Shown here piece by piece: positions 14,844 to 29,800 of a DNA stretch of 64,000 bases. The stretch lies in assembly GCA_964023205.1 (NCBI GenBank), contig OZ026841.1:33928399-33992398 (forward strand). The letters run 5' to 3'. The translations under genes and the position numbers were made by a program. The notes under the pieces were generated by a model, which did not search any database, had not been told where the DNA came from, and worked only from the letters and a program-made list of their open reading frames with translations. Numbering within the stretch: position 1 is the first letter of the stretch; every line of letters starts with the position of its first letter. The stretch comes from Lutraria lutraria (lineage: Eukaryota; Mollusca; Bivalvia; Venerida; Mactridae).

Positions 14844-16996
14844 GGAATTAGACCTTGAAAAAGTACACAAGATCCGCCCCTTACATACCAAGCATTTCCG
14901 TTATAGATATTGACCATTTTGATTGTTTATCCAGAAACCAATACACATTATCAAATAAATACCGAGTCTGGGATATGAACTTGATTTTTAAGGTGTTAAT
15001 TTCTTTATTTCGATCTATTACAAGTCACAATTTGTATTTGAAAAGCAAGCATAATTTTTCCGTGAAATACGCCAAAAATCCCGGGACTTAAATTCATTTG
15101 TTCTTAAATTTTTACAACTTTTATGCAACCTAATCAGTTCAGATAAACTATTGGGAATGATATATATCATATCTGCGTTTATTTCATCATTTAAGATGGC
15201 TATATAATAAGTAAACAGACCCGCGGCTTGAACACATGTATTTTACATATTGATAATGAAGCAATACACGATATTCAATACACACACAGACCGAGATATT
15301 AATTTGTTGTGTAAGAGGTTATATGTCATCAATTCGATCTGTTAGAAATCAAATTTTGTATTTGAATTGAAACCATAATTTATCCGTAAAATACGCGAAC
15401 AATCCCGCGACATGAATTTATTCTAAATCTGTTCTTAGTTATTTACGATTTGGCGTGTTCTTTTATCCGCAAATGTAAACAAAGAGATACAAATGTCGTT
15501 CGACACATGAATCTATTGATGATCAACGTTTATTTCAAAACATAGAATGATTTCAAATGCTGCAATCTTTGCATAAAATATGCGTAGCGCGCATGTTATT
15601 TACAAACTATTCTGACCATATACGCTCATTATATTTTTCTCATTTATGGTTTCAACACAGTTCTGAACGTTTTTGTATGCGAATCTTTTCAAATGAATTA
15701 TCAAGAAAGGTTTATATCAATTGAACATTATAAAATATGAGTAACGGCTTGTTGTTTACAAGTTTTTCTCATCATTTGGTCTAATATTTTGCCCATGAAA
15801 AATTACACAAGATCCGCCCCTTACAAAGCATTTCCGTCAAAGATATTGACTATTTTGATAGTTTATCAAGAAATATGAGTAACGGCTTGCTGTTTACAAG
15901 TTTTTCCCATCATTTGGTCTGGAATTAGACCTTGAAAAAGTACACAAGATCCGCCCCTTACATACCAAGCATTTCCGTTATAGATATTGACCATTTTGAT
16001 TGTTTATCCAGAAACCAATACACATTATCAAATAAATACCGAGTCTGGGATATGAAGTTGATTTTTAAGGTGTTAATTTCTTTATTTCGATCTATTACAA
16101 GTCACAATTTGTATTTGAAAAGCAAGCATAATTTTTCCGTGAAATACGCCAAAAATCCGGGACTTAAATTCATTTGTTCTTAAATTTTTACAACTTTTAT
16201 GCAACCTAATCAGTTCAGATAAATTATTGGGAATGATATATATCATATCTGCGTTTATTTCATCATTTAAGATGGCTATATAATAAGTAAACAGACCCGC
16301 GGCTTGAACACATGTATTTTACATATTGATAATGAAGCAATGCACGATATTCAATACACACACAGACCGAGATATTAATTTGTTGTGTAAGAGGTTATAT
16401 GTCATCAATTCGATCTGTTAGAAATCAAATTTTGTATTTGAATTGAAACCATAATTTATCCGTAAAATACGCGAACAATCCCGCGACATGAATTTATTCT
16501 AAATCTGTTCTTAGTTATTTACGATTTGGCGTGTTCTTTTATCCGCACATGTAAACAAAGAGATACAAATGTCGTTCGACACATGAATCTATTGATGATC
16601 AACGTTTATTTCAAAACATAGAATGATTTCAAATGCTGCAATCTTTGCATAAAATATGCGTAGCGCGCATGTTATTTACAAACTATTCTGACCATATACG
16701 CTCATTATATTTTTCTCATTTATGGTTTCAACACAGTTCTGAACGTTTTTGTATGCGAATCTTTTCAAATGAATTATTAAGAAAGGTTTATATCAATTGA
16801 ACATTATAAAATATGAGTAACGGCTTGTTGTTTACAAGTTTTTCTCATCATTTGGTCTAATATTTTGCCCATGAAAAATTACACAAGATCCGCCCCTTAC
16901 CAAGCATTTCCGTCAAAGATATTGACTATTTTGATAGTTTATCAAGAAATATGAGTAACGGCTTGCTGTTTACAAGTTTTTCTCATCATTTGGTCT
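14844..16996 (+). repeat. Two extra monomers (e, f) extending the HOR to 8 units
   Basis: A further e-type monomer (14844; ATGCATAGCGTGCAT variant) follows the a-type at 13767, so the a-e pair occurs twice in a row. It is followed by monomer f (15921), which mixes features of other types: TTTTTCCCATCATTTGG as in e, and AATCCGGGACTTAAATTC and CAGACCGAG as in a. Because of these two units, the next b, c and d monomers lie 8,613 bp, not 6,452 bp, after their previous copies. Unequal crossing-over between a-e pairs explains this simply. Confidence 0.85.
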
Positions 16997-19900
16997 GGAA
17001 TTAGACCTTGAAAAAGTACACAAGATCCGCCCCTTACATACCAAGCATTTCCGTTATAGATATTGACCATTTTGATTGTTTATCCAGAAACCAATACACA
17101 TTATCAAATAAATACCGAGTCTGGGATATGAACTTGATTTGTAAGGTGTTAATTTCTTCATTTCGATCTATTACAAGTCACAATTTGTATTTGAAAAGCA
17201 AGCATAATTTTTCCGTGAAATACGCCAAAAATCCCGGGACTTAAATTCATTTGTTCTTAAATTTTTACAACTTTTATGCAACCTAATCAGTTCAGATAAA
17301 TTATTGGGAATGATATATATCATATCTGCGTTTATTTCATCATTTAAGATGGCTATATAATAAGTAAACAGACCCGCGGCTTGAACACATGTATTTTACA
17401 TATTGATAATGAAGCAATACACGATATTCAATACACACACAGTTCGAGATATCAATTTGTTGTGTAAGAGGTTATATGTCATCAATTCGATCTGTTAGAA
17501 ATCAAATTTTGTATTTGAATTGAAACCATAATTTATCCGTAAAATACTAGAACAATCCCGCGACATGAATTTATTCTAAATCTGTTCTTAGTTATTTACG
17601 ATTTGGCGTGTTCTTTTATCCGCACATGTAAACAAAGAGATGCAAATGTCGTTCGACACATGAATCTATTGATGATCAACGTTTATTTCAAAACATAGAA
17701 TGATTTCAAATGCTGCAATCTTTGCATAAAATATGCGTAGCGCGCATGTTATTTACAAACTATTCTGACCATATACGCTCATTATATTTTTCACATTAAT
17801 GGTTTCAACACAGTTCTGAACGTTTTTGTATGCGAATCTTTTCAAATGAATTATTAAGAAAGGTTTATATCAATTGAACATTATAAAATATGAGTAACGG
17901 CTTGTTGTTTACAAGTTTTTCTCATCATTTGGTCTAATATTTTGCCCATGAAAAATTACACAAGATCCGCCCCTTACCAAGCATTTCCGTCAAAGATATT
18001 GACTATTTTGATAGTTTATCAAGAAATATGAGTAACGGCTTGCTGTTTACAAGTTTTTCTCATCATTTGGTCTGGAATTAGACCTTGAAAAAGTACACAA
18101 GATCCGCCCCTAACAAACCAAGCATTTCCGTTATAGATATTGACCATTTTGATTGTTTATCCAGAAACCAATACACATTATCAAATAAATACCGAGTCTG
18201 GGATATGAAATTGATTTTTAAGGTGTTAATTTCTTCAATTTGATCTATTACAAGTCACGATTTGTATTTGAAAAGCAAGCATAATTTTTCCGTGAAATAC
18301 GCCAAAAAAACCGCGACTTAAAGTCATTTGTTCTTAAATTTTTACAACTTTTATGCAACCTAATCAGTTCAGATAAATTATTGTGAATAATATACATCAA
18401 TTCTGCGTTTATTTCATCATTTAAGATGGCTATATAATAAGTAAACAGACCCGCGGCTTGAACACATGTATTTTACATATTGATAATGAAGCAATACACG
18501 ATATTCAATACACACACAGTCCGAGATATTAATTTGTTGTGTAAGAGGTTATATGTCATCAATTCGATCTGTTAGAAATCAAATTTTGTATTTGAATTGA
18601 AACCATAATTTATCCGTAAAATACGCGAACAATCCCGCGACATAAATTTATTCTAAATCTGTTCTTAGTTATTTACGATTTGGGGTGTTCTTTTATCCGC
18701 ACATGTAAACAAAGATATGCAAATGTCGTTCGACACATGAATCTATTGATGATCAACGTTTATTTCAAAACATAGAATGATTTCAAATGCTGCAATCTTT
18801 GCATAAAATATGCGTAGCGCGCATGTTATTTACAAACTATTCTGACCATATACGCTCATTTTTTTTCACATTCATGGTTTCAACACAGTTCTGAACGTTT
18901 TTGTATGCGAATCTTTTCAAATGAATTATTAAGAAAGGTTTATATCAATTGAACATTATAAAATATGAGTAACGGCTTGTTGTTTACAAGTTTTTCTCAT
19001 CATTTGGTCTAATATTTTGCCCATGAAAAATTACACAAGATCCGCCCCTTACCAAGCATTTCCGTCAAAGATATTGACTATTTTGATAGTTTATCAAGAA
19101 ATATGAGTAACGGCTTGCTGTTTACAAGTTTTTCTCATCATTTGGTCTGGAATTAGACCTTGAAAAAGTACACAAGATCCGCCCCTTACATACCAAGCAT
19201 TTCCGTTATAGATATTGACCATTTTGATTGTTTATCCAGAAACCAATACACATTATCAAATAAATACCGAGTGTGGTATATGAACTTGATTTTTAAGGTG
19301 TTAATTTCTTCATTTTGATCTATTACAAGTCACAATTTGTATTTGAAAAGCAAGCATAATTTTTCCGTGAAATACGCCAAAAATCCCGGGACTTAAATTC
19401 ATTTGTTCTTAAATTTTTACAACTTGTATGCAACCAAATCAGTTCAGATAAATTATTGGGAATGATATATATCATATCTGCGTTTATTTCATCATTTAAG
19501 ATGGCTATATAATAAGTAAACAGACCCGCGGCTTGAACACATGTATTTTACATATTGATAATGAAGCAATACACGATATTCAATACACACACAGTCCGAG
19601 ATATTAATTTGTTGTGTAAGAGGTTATATGTCATCAATTCGATCTGTTAGAAATCAAATTTTGTATTTGAATTGAAACCATAATTTATCCGTAAAATACG
19701 CGAACAATCCCGCGACATGAATTTATTCTAAATCTGTTCTTAGTTATTTACGATTTGGCGTGTTCTTTTATCCGCACATGTAAACATGCAAATGTCGTTC
19801 GACACATGAATCTATTGATGATCAACGTTTATTTCAAAACATAGAATGATTTCAAATGCTGCAATCTTTGCATAAAATATGCGTAGCGCGCATGTTATTT

Positions 19901-20219
19901 ACAAACTATTCTGACCATATACGCTCATTATATTTTTCTCATTTATGGTTTCAACACAGTTCTGAACGTTTTTGTATGCGAATCTTTTCAAATGAATTAT
20001 TAAGAAAGGTTTATATCAATTGAACATTATAAAATATGAGTAACGGCTTGTTGTTTACAAGTTTTTCTCATCATTTGGTCTAATATTTTGCCCATGAAAA
20101 ATTACACAAGATCCGCCCCTTACCAAGCATTTCCGTCAAAGATATTGACTATTTTGATAGTTTATCAAGAAATATGAGTAACGGCTTGCTGTTTACAAGT
20201 TTTTCCCATCATTTGGTCT
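16997..20219 (+). repeat. Partial HOR copy 3 (b-c-d)
   Basis: Monomers b (16997), c (18074) and d (19149) recur with all their diagnostic variants, including ATACTAGAAC in b, CCCCTAACAAACC in c and GAGTGTGGTATATG in d. After d, the expected a-type with GGGCCC does not return. Instead the monomer at 20220 lacks 6 bp (AAAGAG after GTAAAC), a marker of the right half of the array. Position ~19,780 onward is therefore the switch point between two HOR organisations. Confidence 0.88.
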
Positions 20220-22351
20220 GGAATTAGACCTTGAAAAAATACACAAGATCCGCCCCTTACATACCAAGCATTTCCGTTATAGATATTGACCATTTTGATT
20301 GTTTATCCAGAAACCAATACACATTATCAAATAAATACCGAGTCTGGGATATGAACTTGATTTTTAAGATGTTAATTTCTTCATTTCGATCTATTACAAG
20401 TCACAATTTGTATTTGAAAAGCAAGCATAATTTTTCCGTGAAATACGCCAAAAATCCCGGGACTCAAATTCATTTGTTCTTAAAATTTTACAACTTTTAT
20501 GCAACCTAATCAGTTCAGATAAATTATTGGGAATGATATATATCATATCTGCGTTTATTTCATCATTTAAGATGGCTATATAATAAGTAAACAGACCCGC
20601 GGCTTGAACACATGTATTTTACATATTGATAATGAAGCAATACACGATATTCAATACACACACAGTCCGAGATATTAATTTGTTGTGTAAGAGGTTATAT
20701 GTCATCAATTCGATCTGTTAGAAATCAAATTTTGTATTTGAATTGAAACCATAATTTATCCGTAAAATACGCGAACAATCCCGCGACATGAATTTATTCT
20801 AAATCTGTTCTTAGTTATTTACGATTTGGCGTGTTCTTTTATCCGCACATGTAAACATGCAAATGTCGTTCGACACATGAATCTATTGATGATCAACGTT
20901 TATTTCAAAACATAGAATGATTTCAAATGCTGCAATCTTTGCATAAAATATGCGTAGCGCGCATGTTATTTACAAACTATTCTGACCATATACGCTCATT
21001 ATATTTTTCACATTTATGGTTTCAACACAGTTCTGAACGTTTTTGTTTGCGAATCTTTTCAAATGAATTATTAAGAAAGGTTTATATCAATTGAACATTA
21101 TAAAATATGAGTAACGGCTTGTTGTTTACAAGTTTTTCTCATCATTTGGTCTAATATCTTGCCCATGAAAAATTACACAAGATCCGCCCCTTACCAAGCA
21201 TTTCAGTCAAAATTCAAGATATTGACTATTTTGATAGTTTATCAAGAAATATTAGTAACGGCTTGCTGTTTACAAGTTTTTCTCATCATTTGGTCTGGAA
21301 TTAGACCCAAGATCCGCCCCTTACATACCAAGCATTTCCGTTATAGATATTGACCATTTTGATTGTTTATCCAGAAACCAATACACATTATCAAATAAAT
21401 ACCGAGTCTGGTATATGAACTTGATTTTTAAGGTGTTAATTTCTTCATTTTGATCTATTACAAGTCACAATTTGTATTTGAAAAGCAAGCATAATTTTTC
21501 CGTGAAATACGCCAAAAATTCCGGGACTTAAATTCATTTGTTCTTAAATTTTTACAACTTTTATGCAACCTAATCAGTTCAGATAAATTATTGGGAATGA
21601 TATATATCATATCTGCGTTTATTTCATCATTTAAGATGGCTATATAATAAGTAAACAGACCCGCGGCTTGAACACATGTATTTTACATATTGATAATGAA
21701 GCAATACACGATATTCAATACACACACAGTCCGTGATATTAATTTGTTGTGTAAGAGGTTATATGTCATCAATTCGATCTGTTAGAAATCAAATTTTGCA
21801 TTTGAATTGAAACCATAATTTATCCGTAAAATACGCGAACAATCCCGCGACATGAATTTATTCTAAATCTGTTCTTAGTTATTAACGATTTGGCGTGTTC
21901 TTTTATCCGCACATGTAAACATGCAAATGTCGTTCTACACATGAATCTATTGATGATCAACGTTTATTTCAAAACATAGAATGATTTCAAATGCTGCAAT
22001 CTTTGCATAAAATATGCGTAGCACGCATGTTATTTACAAACTATTCTGACCATATACGCTCATTATATGTTTCACATTCATGGTTTCAACACAGTTCTGA
22101 ACGTTTTTGTATGCGAATCTTTTCAAATGAATTATTAAGAAAGGTTTATATCAATTGAACATTATAAAATATGAGTAACGGCTTGTTAATAAGTTTTTCT
22201 CATCATTTGGTCTAATATTTTGCCCATGAAAAATTACACAAGATCGGCCCCTTACCATGCATTTCTGTCAAAGATATTGACTTTTTTGATAGTTTATCAA
22301 GAAATATGAGTAACGGCTTGCTGTTTACAAGTTTTTCTCATCATTTGGTCT

Positions 22352-25300
22352 GGAATTAGACCAAAGATCCGCCCCTTACATACCAAGCATTTCCGTTATA
22401 GATATTGACCATTTTGATTGTTTATCCAGAAATCAATACACATTATCAAATAAATACCGAGTCTGGGATATGAACTTGATTTTTAAGGTGTTAATTTCTT
22501 CATTTCGATCTATTACAAGTCACAATTTGTATTTGAAAAGCAAGCATAATTTTTCCGTGAAATACGCCAAACAAAACCGCGATTTAAAGTCATTTGTTCT
22601 TAAATTTTTACAACTTTTATGCAACCTAATCAGTTCAGATAAATTATTGGGAATGATATATATCATATCTGCGTTTATTTCATCATTTAAGATGGCTATA
22701 TAATAAGTAAACAGACCCGCGGCTCGAACACATGTATTTTACATATTGATAATGAAGCAATACACGATATTCAATACACACACAGTCCGTGATATTAATT
22801 TGTTGTGTAAGAGGTTATATGTCATCAATTCGATCTGTTAGAAATCAAATTTTGTATTTGAATTGAAACCATAATTTATCCGTAAAATACGCGAACAATC
22901 CCGCGACATGAATTTATTCTAAATCTGTTCTTAGTTATTAACGATTTGGCGTGTTCTTTTATCCGCACATGTAAACATGCAAATGTCGTTCTACACATGA
23001 ATCTATTGATGATCAACGTTTATTTCAAAACATAGAATGATTTCAAATGCTGCAATCTTTGCATAAAATATGCGTAGCGCGCATGTTATTTACAAACTAT
23101 TCTGACCATATACGCTCATTATATTTTTCACATTTATGGTTTCAACACAGTTCTGAACGTTTTTGTATGCGAATCATTTCAAATGAATTATTAAGAAAGG
23201 TTTATATCAATTGAACATTATAAAATATGAGTAACGGCTTGTTGTTTACAAGTTTTTCTCATCATTTGGTCTAATATCTTGCCCATGAAAAATTACACAA
23301 GACCCGCCCCTTACCAAGCATTTCCGTCAAAGATATTGACTATTTTGATAGTTTATCAAGAAATATGAGTAACGGCTTGTTGTTTACAAGTTTTTCTCAT
23401 CATTTGGTCTAATATTTTGCCCATGAAAAATTACACAAGATCCGCCCCTTACCAAGCATTTCTGTCAAAGATATTGACTATTTTGATAGTTTATCAAGAA
23501 ATATGAGTAACGGCTTGCTGTTTACAAGTTTTTCTCATCATTTGGTCTGGAATTAGACCCAAGATCCGCCCCTTACATACCAAGCATTTCCGTTATAGAT
23601 ATTGACCATTTTGATTGTTTATCCAGAAACCAATACACATTATCAAATAAATACCGAGTCTGGGATATGAACTTGATTTTTAAGATGTTAATTTCTTCAT
23701 TTCGATCTATTACAAGTCACAATTTGTATTTGAAAAGCAAGCATAATTTTTCCGTGAAATACGCCAAAAATCCCGGGACTCAAATTCATTTGTTCTTAAA
23801 ATTTTACAATTTTTATGCAACCTAATCAGTTCAGATAAATTATTGGGAATGATATATATCATATCTGCATTTATTTCATCATTTAAGATGGCTATATAAT
23901 AAGTAAACAGACCCGCGGCTTGAACACATGTATTTTACATATTGATAATGAAGCAATACACGATATTCAATACACACACAGTCCGAGATATTAATTTGTT
24001 GTGTAAGAGGTTATATGTCATCAATTCGATCTGTTAGAAATCAAATTTTGTATTTGAATTGAAACCATAATTTATCCGTAAAATACGCGAACAATCCCGC
24101 GACATGAATTTATTCTAAATCTGTTCTTAGTTATTTACGATTTGGCGTGTTCTTTTATCCGCACATGTAAACATGCAAATGTCGTTCGACACATGAATCT
24201 ATTGATGATCAACGTTTATTTCAAAACATAGAATGATTTCAAATGCTGCAATCTTTGCATAAAATATGCGTAGCACGCATGTTATTTACAAACTATTCTG
24301 ACCATATACGCTCATTATATGTTTCACATTCATGGTTTCAACACAGTTCTGAACGTTTTTGTATGCGAATCTTTTCAAATGAATTATTAAGAAAGGTTTA
24401 TATCAATTGAACATTATAAAATATGAGTAACGGCTTGTTAATAAGTTTTTCTCATCATTTGGTCTAATATTTTGCCCATGAAAAATTACACAAGATCGGC
24501 CCCTTACCATGCATTTCTGTCAAAGATATTGACTATTTTGATAGTTTATCAAGAAATATGAGTAACGGCTTGCTGTTTACAAGTTTTTCTCATCATTTGG
24601 TCTGGAATTAGACCAAAGATCCGCCCCTTACATACCAAGCATTTCCGTTATAGATATTGACCATTTTGATTGTTTATCCAGAAATCAATACACATTATCA
24701 AATAAATACCGAGTCTGGGATATGAACTTGATTTTTAAGGTGTTAATTTCTTCATTTCGATCTATTACAAGTCACAATTTGTATTTGAAAAGCAAGCATA
24801 ATTTTTCCGTGAAATACGCCAAACAAAACCGCGATTTAAAGTCATTTGTTCTTAAATTTTTACAACTTTTATGCAACCTAATCAGTTCAGATAAATTATT
24901 GGGAATGATATATATCATATCTGCGTTTATTTCATCATTTAAGATGGCTATATAATAAGTAAACAGACCCGCGGCTCGAACACATGTATTTTACATATTG
25001 ATAATGAAGCAATACACGATATTCAATACACACACAGTCCGTGATATTAATTTGTTGTGTAAGAGGTTATATGTCATCAATTCGATCTGTTAGAAATCAA
25101 ATTTTGTATTTGAATTGAAACCATAATTTATCCGTAAAATACGCGAACAATCCCGCGACATGAATTTATTCTAAATCTGTTCTTAGTTATTAACGATTTG
25201 GCGTGTTCTTTTATCCGCACATGTAAACATGCAAATGTCGTTCTACACATGAATCTATTGATGATCAACGTTTATTTCAAAACATAGAATGATTTCAAAT

Positions 25301-26864
25301 GCTGCAATCTTTGCATAAAATATGCGTAGAGCGCATGTTATTTACAAACTATTCTGACCATATACGCTCATTATATTTTTCACATTTATGGTTTCAACAC
25401 AGTTCTGAACGTTTTTGTATGCGAATCATTTCAAATGAATTATTAAGAAAGGTTTATATCAATTGAACATTATAAAATATGAGTAACGGCTTGTTGTTTA
25501 CAAGTTTTTCTCATCATTTGGTCTAATATCTTGCCCATGAAAAATTACACAAGACCCGCCCCTTACCAAGCATTTCCGTCAAAGATATTGACTATTTTGA
25601 TAGTTTATCAAGAAATATGAGTAACGGCTTGTTGTTTACAAGTTTTTCTCATCATTTGGTCTAATATTTTGCCCATGAAAAATTACACAAGATCCGCCCC
25701 TTACCAAGCATTTCTGTCAAAGATATTGACTATTTTGATAGTTTATCAAGAAATATGAGTAACGGCTTGCTGTTTACAAGTTTTTCTCATCATTTGGTCT
25801 GGAATTAGACCCAAGATCCGCCCCTTACATACCAAGCATTTCCGTTATAGATATTGACCATTTTGATTGTTTATCCAGAAACCAATACACATTATCAAAT
25901 AAATACCGAGTCTGGGATATGAACTTGATTTTTAAGATGTTAATTTCTTCATTTCGATCTAATACAAGTCACAATTTGTATTTGAAAAGCAAGCATAATT
26001 TTTCCGTGAAATACGCCAAAAATCCCGGGACTCAAATTCATTTGTTCTTAAAATTTTACAATTTTTATGCAACCTAATCAGTTCAGATAAATTATTGGGA
26101 ATGATATATATCATATCTGCATTTATTTCATCATTTAAGATGGCTATATAATAAGTAAACAGACCCGCGGCTTGAACACATGTATTTTACATATTGATAA
26201 TGAAGCAATACACGATATTCAATACACACACAGTCCGAGATATTAATTTGTTGTGTAAGAGGTTATATGTCATCAATTCGATCTGTTAGAAATCAAATTT
26301 TGTATTTGAATTGAAACCATAATTTATCCGTAAAATACGCGAACAATCCCGCGACATGAATTTATTCTAAATCTGTTCTTAGTTATTTACGATTTGGCGT
26401 GTTCTTTTATCCGCACATGTAAACATGCAAATGTCGTTCGACACATGAATCTATTGATGATCAACGTTTATTTCAAAACATAGAATGATTTCAAATGCTG
26501 CAATCTTTGCATAAAATATGCGTAGAGCGCATGTTATTTACAAACTATTCTGACCATATACGCTCATTATATTTTTCACATTTATGGTTTCAACACAGTT
26601 CTGAACGTTTTTGTTTGCGAATCTTTTCAAATGAATTATTAAGAAAGGTTTATATCAATTGAACATTATAAAATATGAGTAACGGCTTGTTGTTTACAAG
26701 TTTTTCTCATCATTTGGTCTAATATCTTGCCCATGAAAAATTACACAAGATCCGCCCCTTACCAAGCATTTCCGTCAAAATTCAAGATATTGACTATTTT
26801 GATAGTTTATCAAGAAATATTAGTAACGGCTTGCTGTTTACAAGTTTTTCTCATCATTTGGTCT
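22352..26864 (+). repeat. Dimeric HOR, 2,252 bp, two copies
   Basis: Spacings run 1197, 1055, 1197, 1064. Anchors 22352/24604 and 23549/25801 are both 2,252 bp apart. The pair shares the variants AACAAAACCGCGATTTAAAG, CCCGCGGCTCGAAC and TCTACACATGAATC, plus a third 138 bp module. The second copy runs into an h-type monomer at 26865, so the repeat stops there. Confidence 0.88.
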
Positions 26865-29800
26865 GGAATTAGACCCAAGATCCGCCCCTTACATACCAAG
26901 CATTTCCGTTATAGATATTGACCATTTTGATTGTTTATCCAGAAACCAATACACATTATCAAATAAATACCGAGTCTGGTATATGAACTTGATTTTTAAG
27001 GTGTTAATTTCTTCATTTTGATCTATTACAAGTCACAATTTGTATTTGAAAAGCAAGCATACTTTTTCCGTGAAATACGCCAAAAATTCCGGGACTTAAA
27101 TTCATTTGTTCTTAAATTTTTACAACTTTTATGCAACCTAATCAGTTCAGATAAATTATTGGGAATGATATATATCATATCTGCGTTTATTTCATCATTT
27201 AAGATGGCTATATAATAAGTAAACAGACCCGCGGCTTGAACACATGTATTTTACATATTGATAATGAAGCAATACACGATATTCAATACACACACAGTCC
27301 GTGATATTAATTTGTTGTGTAAGACGTTATATGTCATCAATTCGATCTGTTAGAAATCAAATTTTGCATTTGAATTGAAACCATAATTTATCCGTAAAAT
27401 AAGCGAACAATCCCGCGACATGAATTTATTCTAAATCTGTTCTTAGTTATTAACGATTTGGCGTGTTCTTTTATCCGCACATGTAAACATGCAAATGTCG
27501 TTCTACACATGAATCTATTGATGATCAACGTTTATTTCAAAACATAGAATGATTTCAAATGCTGCAATCTTTGCATAAAATATGCGTAGCACGCATGTTA
27601 TTTACAAACTATTCTGACCATATACGCTCATTATATGTTTCACATTCATGGTTTCAACACAGTTCTGAACGTTTTTGTATGCGAATCTTTTCAAATGAAT
27701 TATTAAGAAAGGTTTATATCAATTGAACATTATAAAATATGAGTAACGGCTTGTTAATAAGTTTTTCTCATCATTTGGTCTGGAATTAGACCCAAGATCC
27801 GCCCCTTACATACCAAGCATTTCCGTTATAGATATTGACCATTTTGATTGTTTATCCAGAAATCAATACACATTATCAAATAAATACCGAGTCTGGGATA
27901 TGAACTTGATTTTTAAGGTGTTAATTTCTTCATTTCGATCTATTACAAGTCACAATTTGTATTTGAAAAGCAAGCATAATTTTTCCGTGAAATACGCCAA
28001 ACGAAACCGCGACTTAAAGTCATTTGTTCTTAAATTTTTACAACTTTTATGCAACCTAATCAGTTCAGATAAATTATTGGGAATGATATATATCATATCT
28101 GCGTTTATTTCATCATTTAAGATGGCTATATAATAAGTAAACAGACCCGCGGCTTGAACACATGTATTTTACATATTGATAATGAAGCAATACACGATAT
28201 TCAATACACACACAGTCCGAGATATTAATTTGTTGTGTAAGAGGTTATATGTCATCAATTCGATCTGTTAGAAATCAAATTTTGTATTTGAATTGAAACC
28301 ATAATTTATCCGTAAAATACGCGAACAATCCCGGGACATAAATTTATTCTAAATCTGTTCTTAGTTATTTACGATTTGGCGTGTTCTTTTATCCGCACAT
28401 GTAAACAAAGAGATGCAAATGTCGTTCGACACATGAATCTATTGATGATCAACGTTTATTTCAAAACATAGAATGATTTCAAATGCTGCAATCTTTGCAT
28501 AAAATATGCGTAGCGCGCATGTTATTTACAAACTATTCTGACCATATACGCTCATTATATTTTTCACATTTATGGTTTCAACACAGTTCTGAACGTTTTT
28601 GTATGCGAATCTTTTCAAATGAATTATTAAGAAAGGTTTATATCAATTGAACATTATAAAATATGAGTAACGGCTTGTTGTTTACAAGTTTTTCTCATCA
28701 TTTGGTCTAATATCTTGCCCATGAAAAATTACACAAGACCCGCCCCTTACCAAGCATTTCCGTCAAAGATATTGACTATTTTGATAGTTTATCAAGAAAT
28801 ATGAGTAACGGCTTGTTGTTTACAAGTTTTTCTCATCATTTGGTCTAATATTTTGCCCATGAAAAATTACACAAGATCCGCCCCTTACCAAGCATTTCTG
28901 TCAAAGATATTGACTATTTTGATAGTTTATCAAGAAATATGATTAACGGCTTGCTGTTTACAAGTTTTTCTCATCATTTGGTCTGGAATTAGACCCAAGA
29001 TCCGCCCCTTACATACCAAGCCTTTCCGTTATAGATATTGACCATTTTGATTGTTTATCCAGAAACCAATACACATTATCAAATAAATACCGAGTCTGGG
29101 ATATGAACTTGATTTTTAAGGTGTTAATTTCTTCATTTCGATCTATTACAAGTCACAATTTGTATTTGAAAAGCAAGCATAATTTTTCCGTGAAATACGC
29201 CAAAAATCACGGGACTTAAATTCATTTGTTCTAAAAATTTTACAACTTTTATGCAACCTAATCAGTTCAGATAAATTATTGGGAATGATATATATCATAT
29301 CTGCGTTTATTTCATCATTTAAGATGGCTCTATAATAAGTAAACAGACCCGCGGCTTGAACACATGTATTTTACATATTGATAATGAAGCAATACACGAT
29401 ATTCAATACACACACAGTCCGAGATATTAATTTGTTGTGTAAGAGGTTATATGTCATCAATTCGATCTGTTAGAAATCAAATTTTGTATTTGAATTGAAA
29501 CCATAATTTATCCGTAAAATACGCGAACAATCCCGCGACATGAATTTATTCTAAATCTGTTCTTAGTTATTTACGATTTGGCGTGTTCTTTTATCCGCAC
29601 ATGTAAACATGCAAATGTCGTTCGACACATGAATCTATTGATGATCAACGTTTATTTCAAAACATAGAATGATTTCAAATGCTGCAATCTTTGCATAAAA
29701 TATGCGTAGCGCGCATGTTATTTACAAACTATTCTGACCATATACGCTCATTATATTTTTCACATTTATGGTTTCAACACAGTTCTGAACGTTTTTGTAT

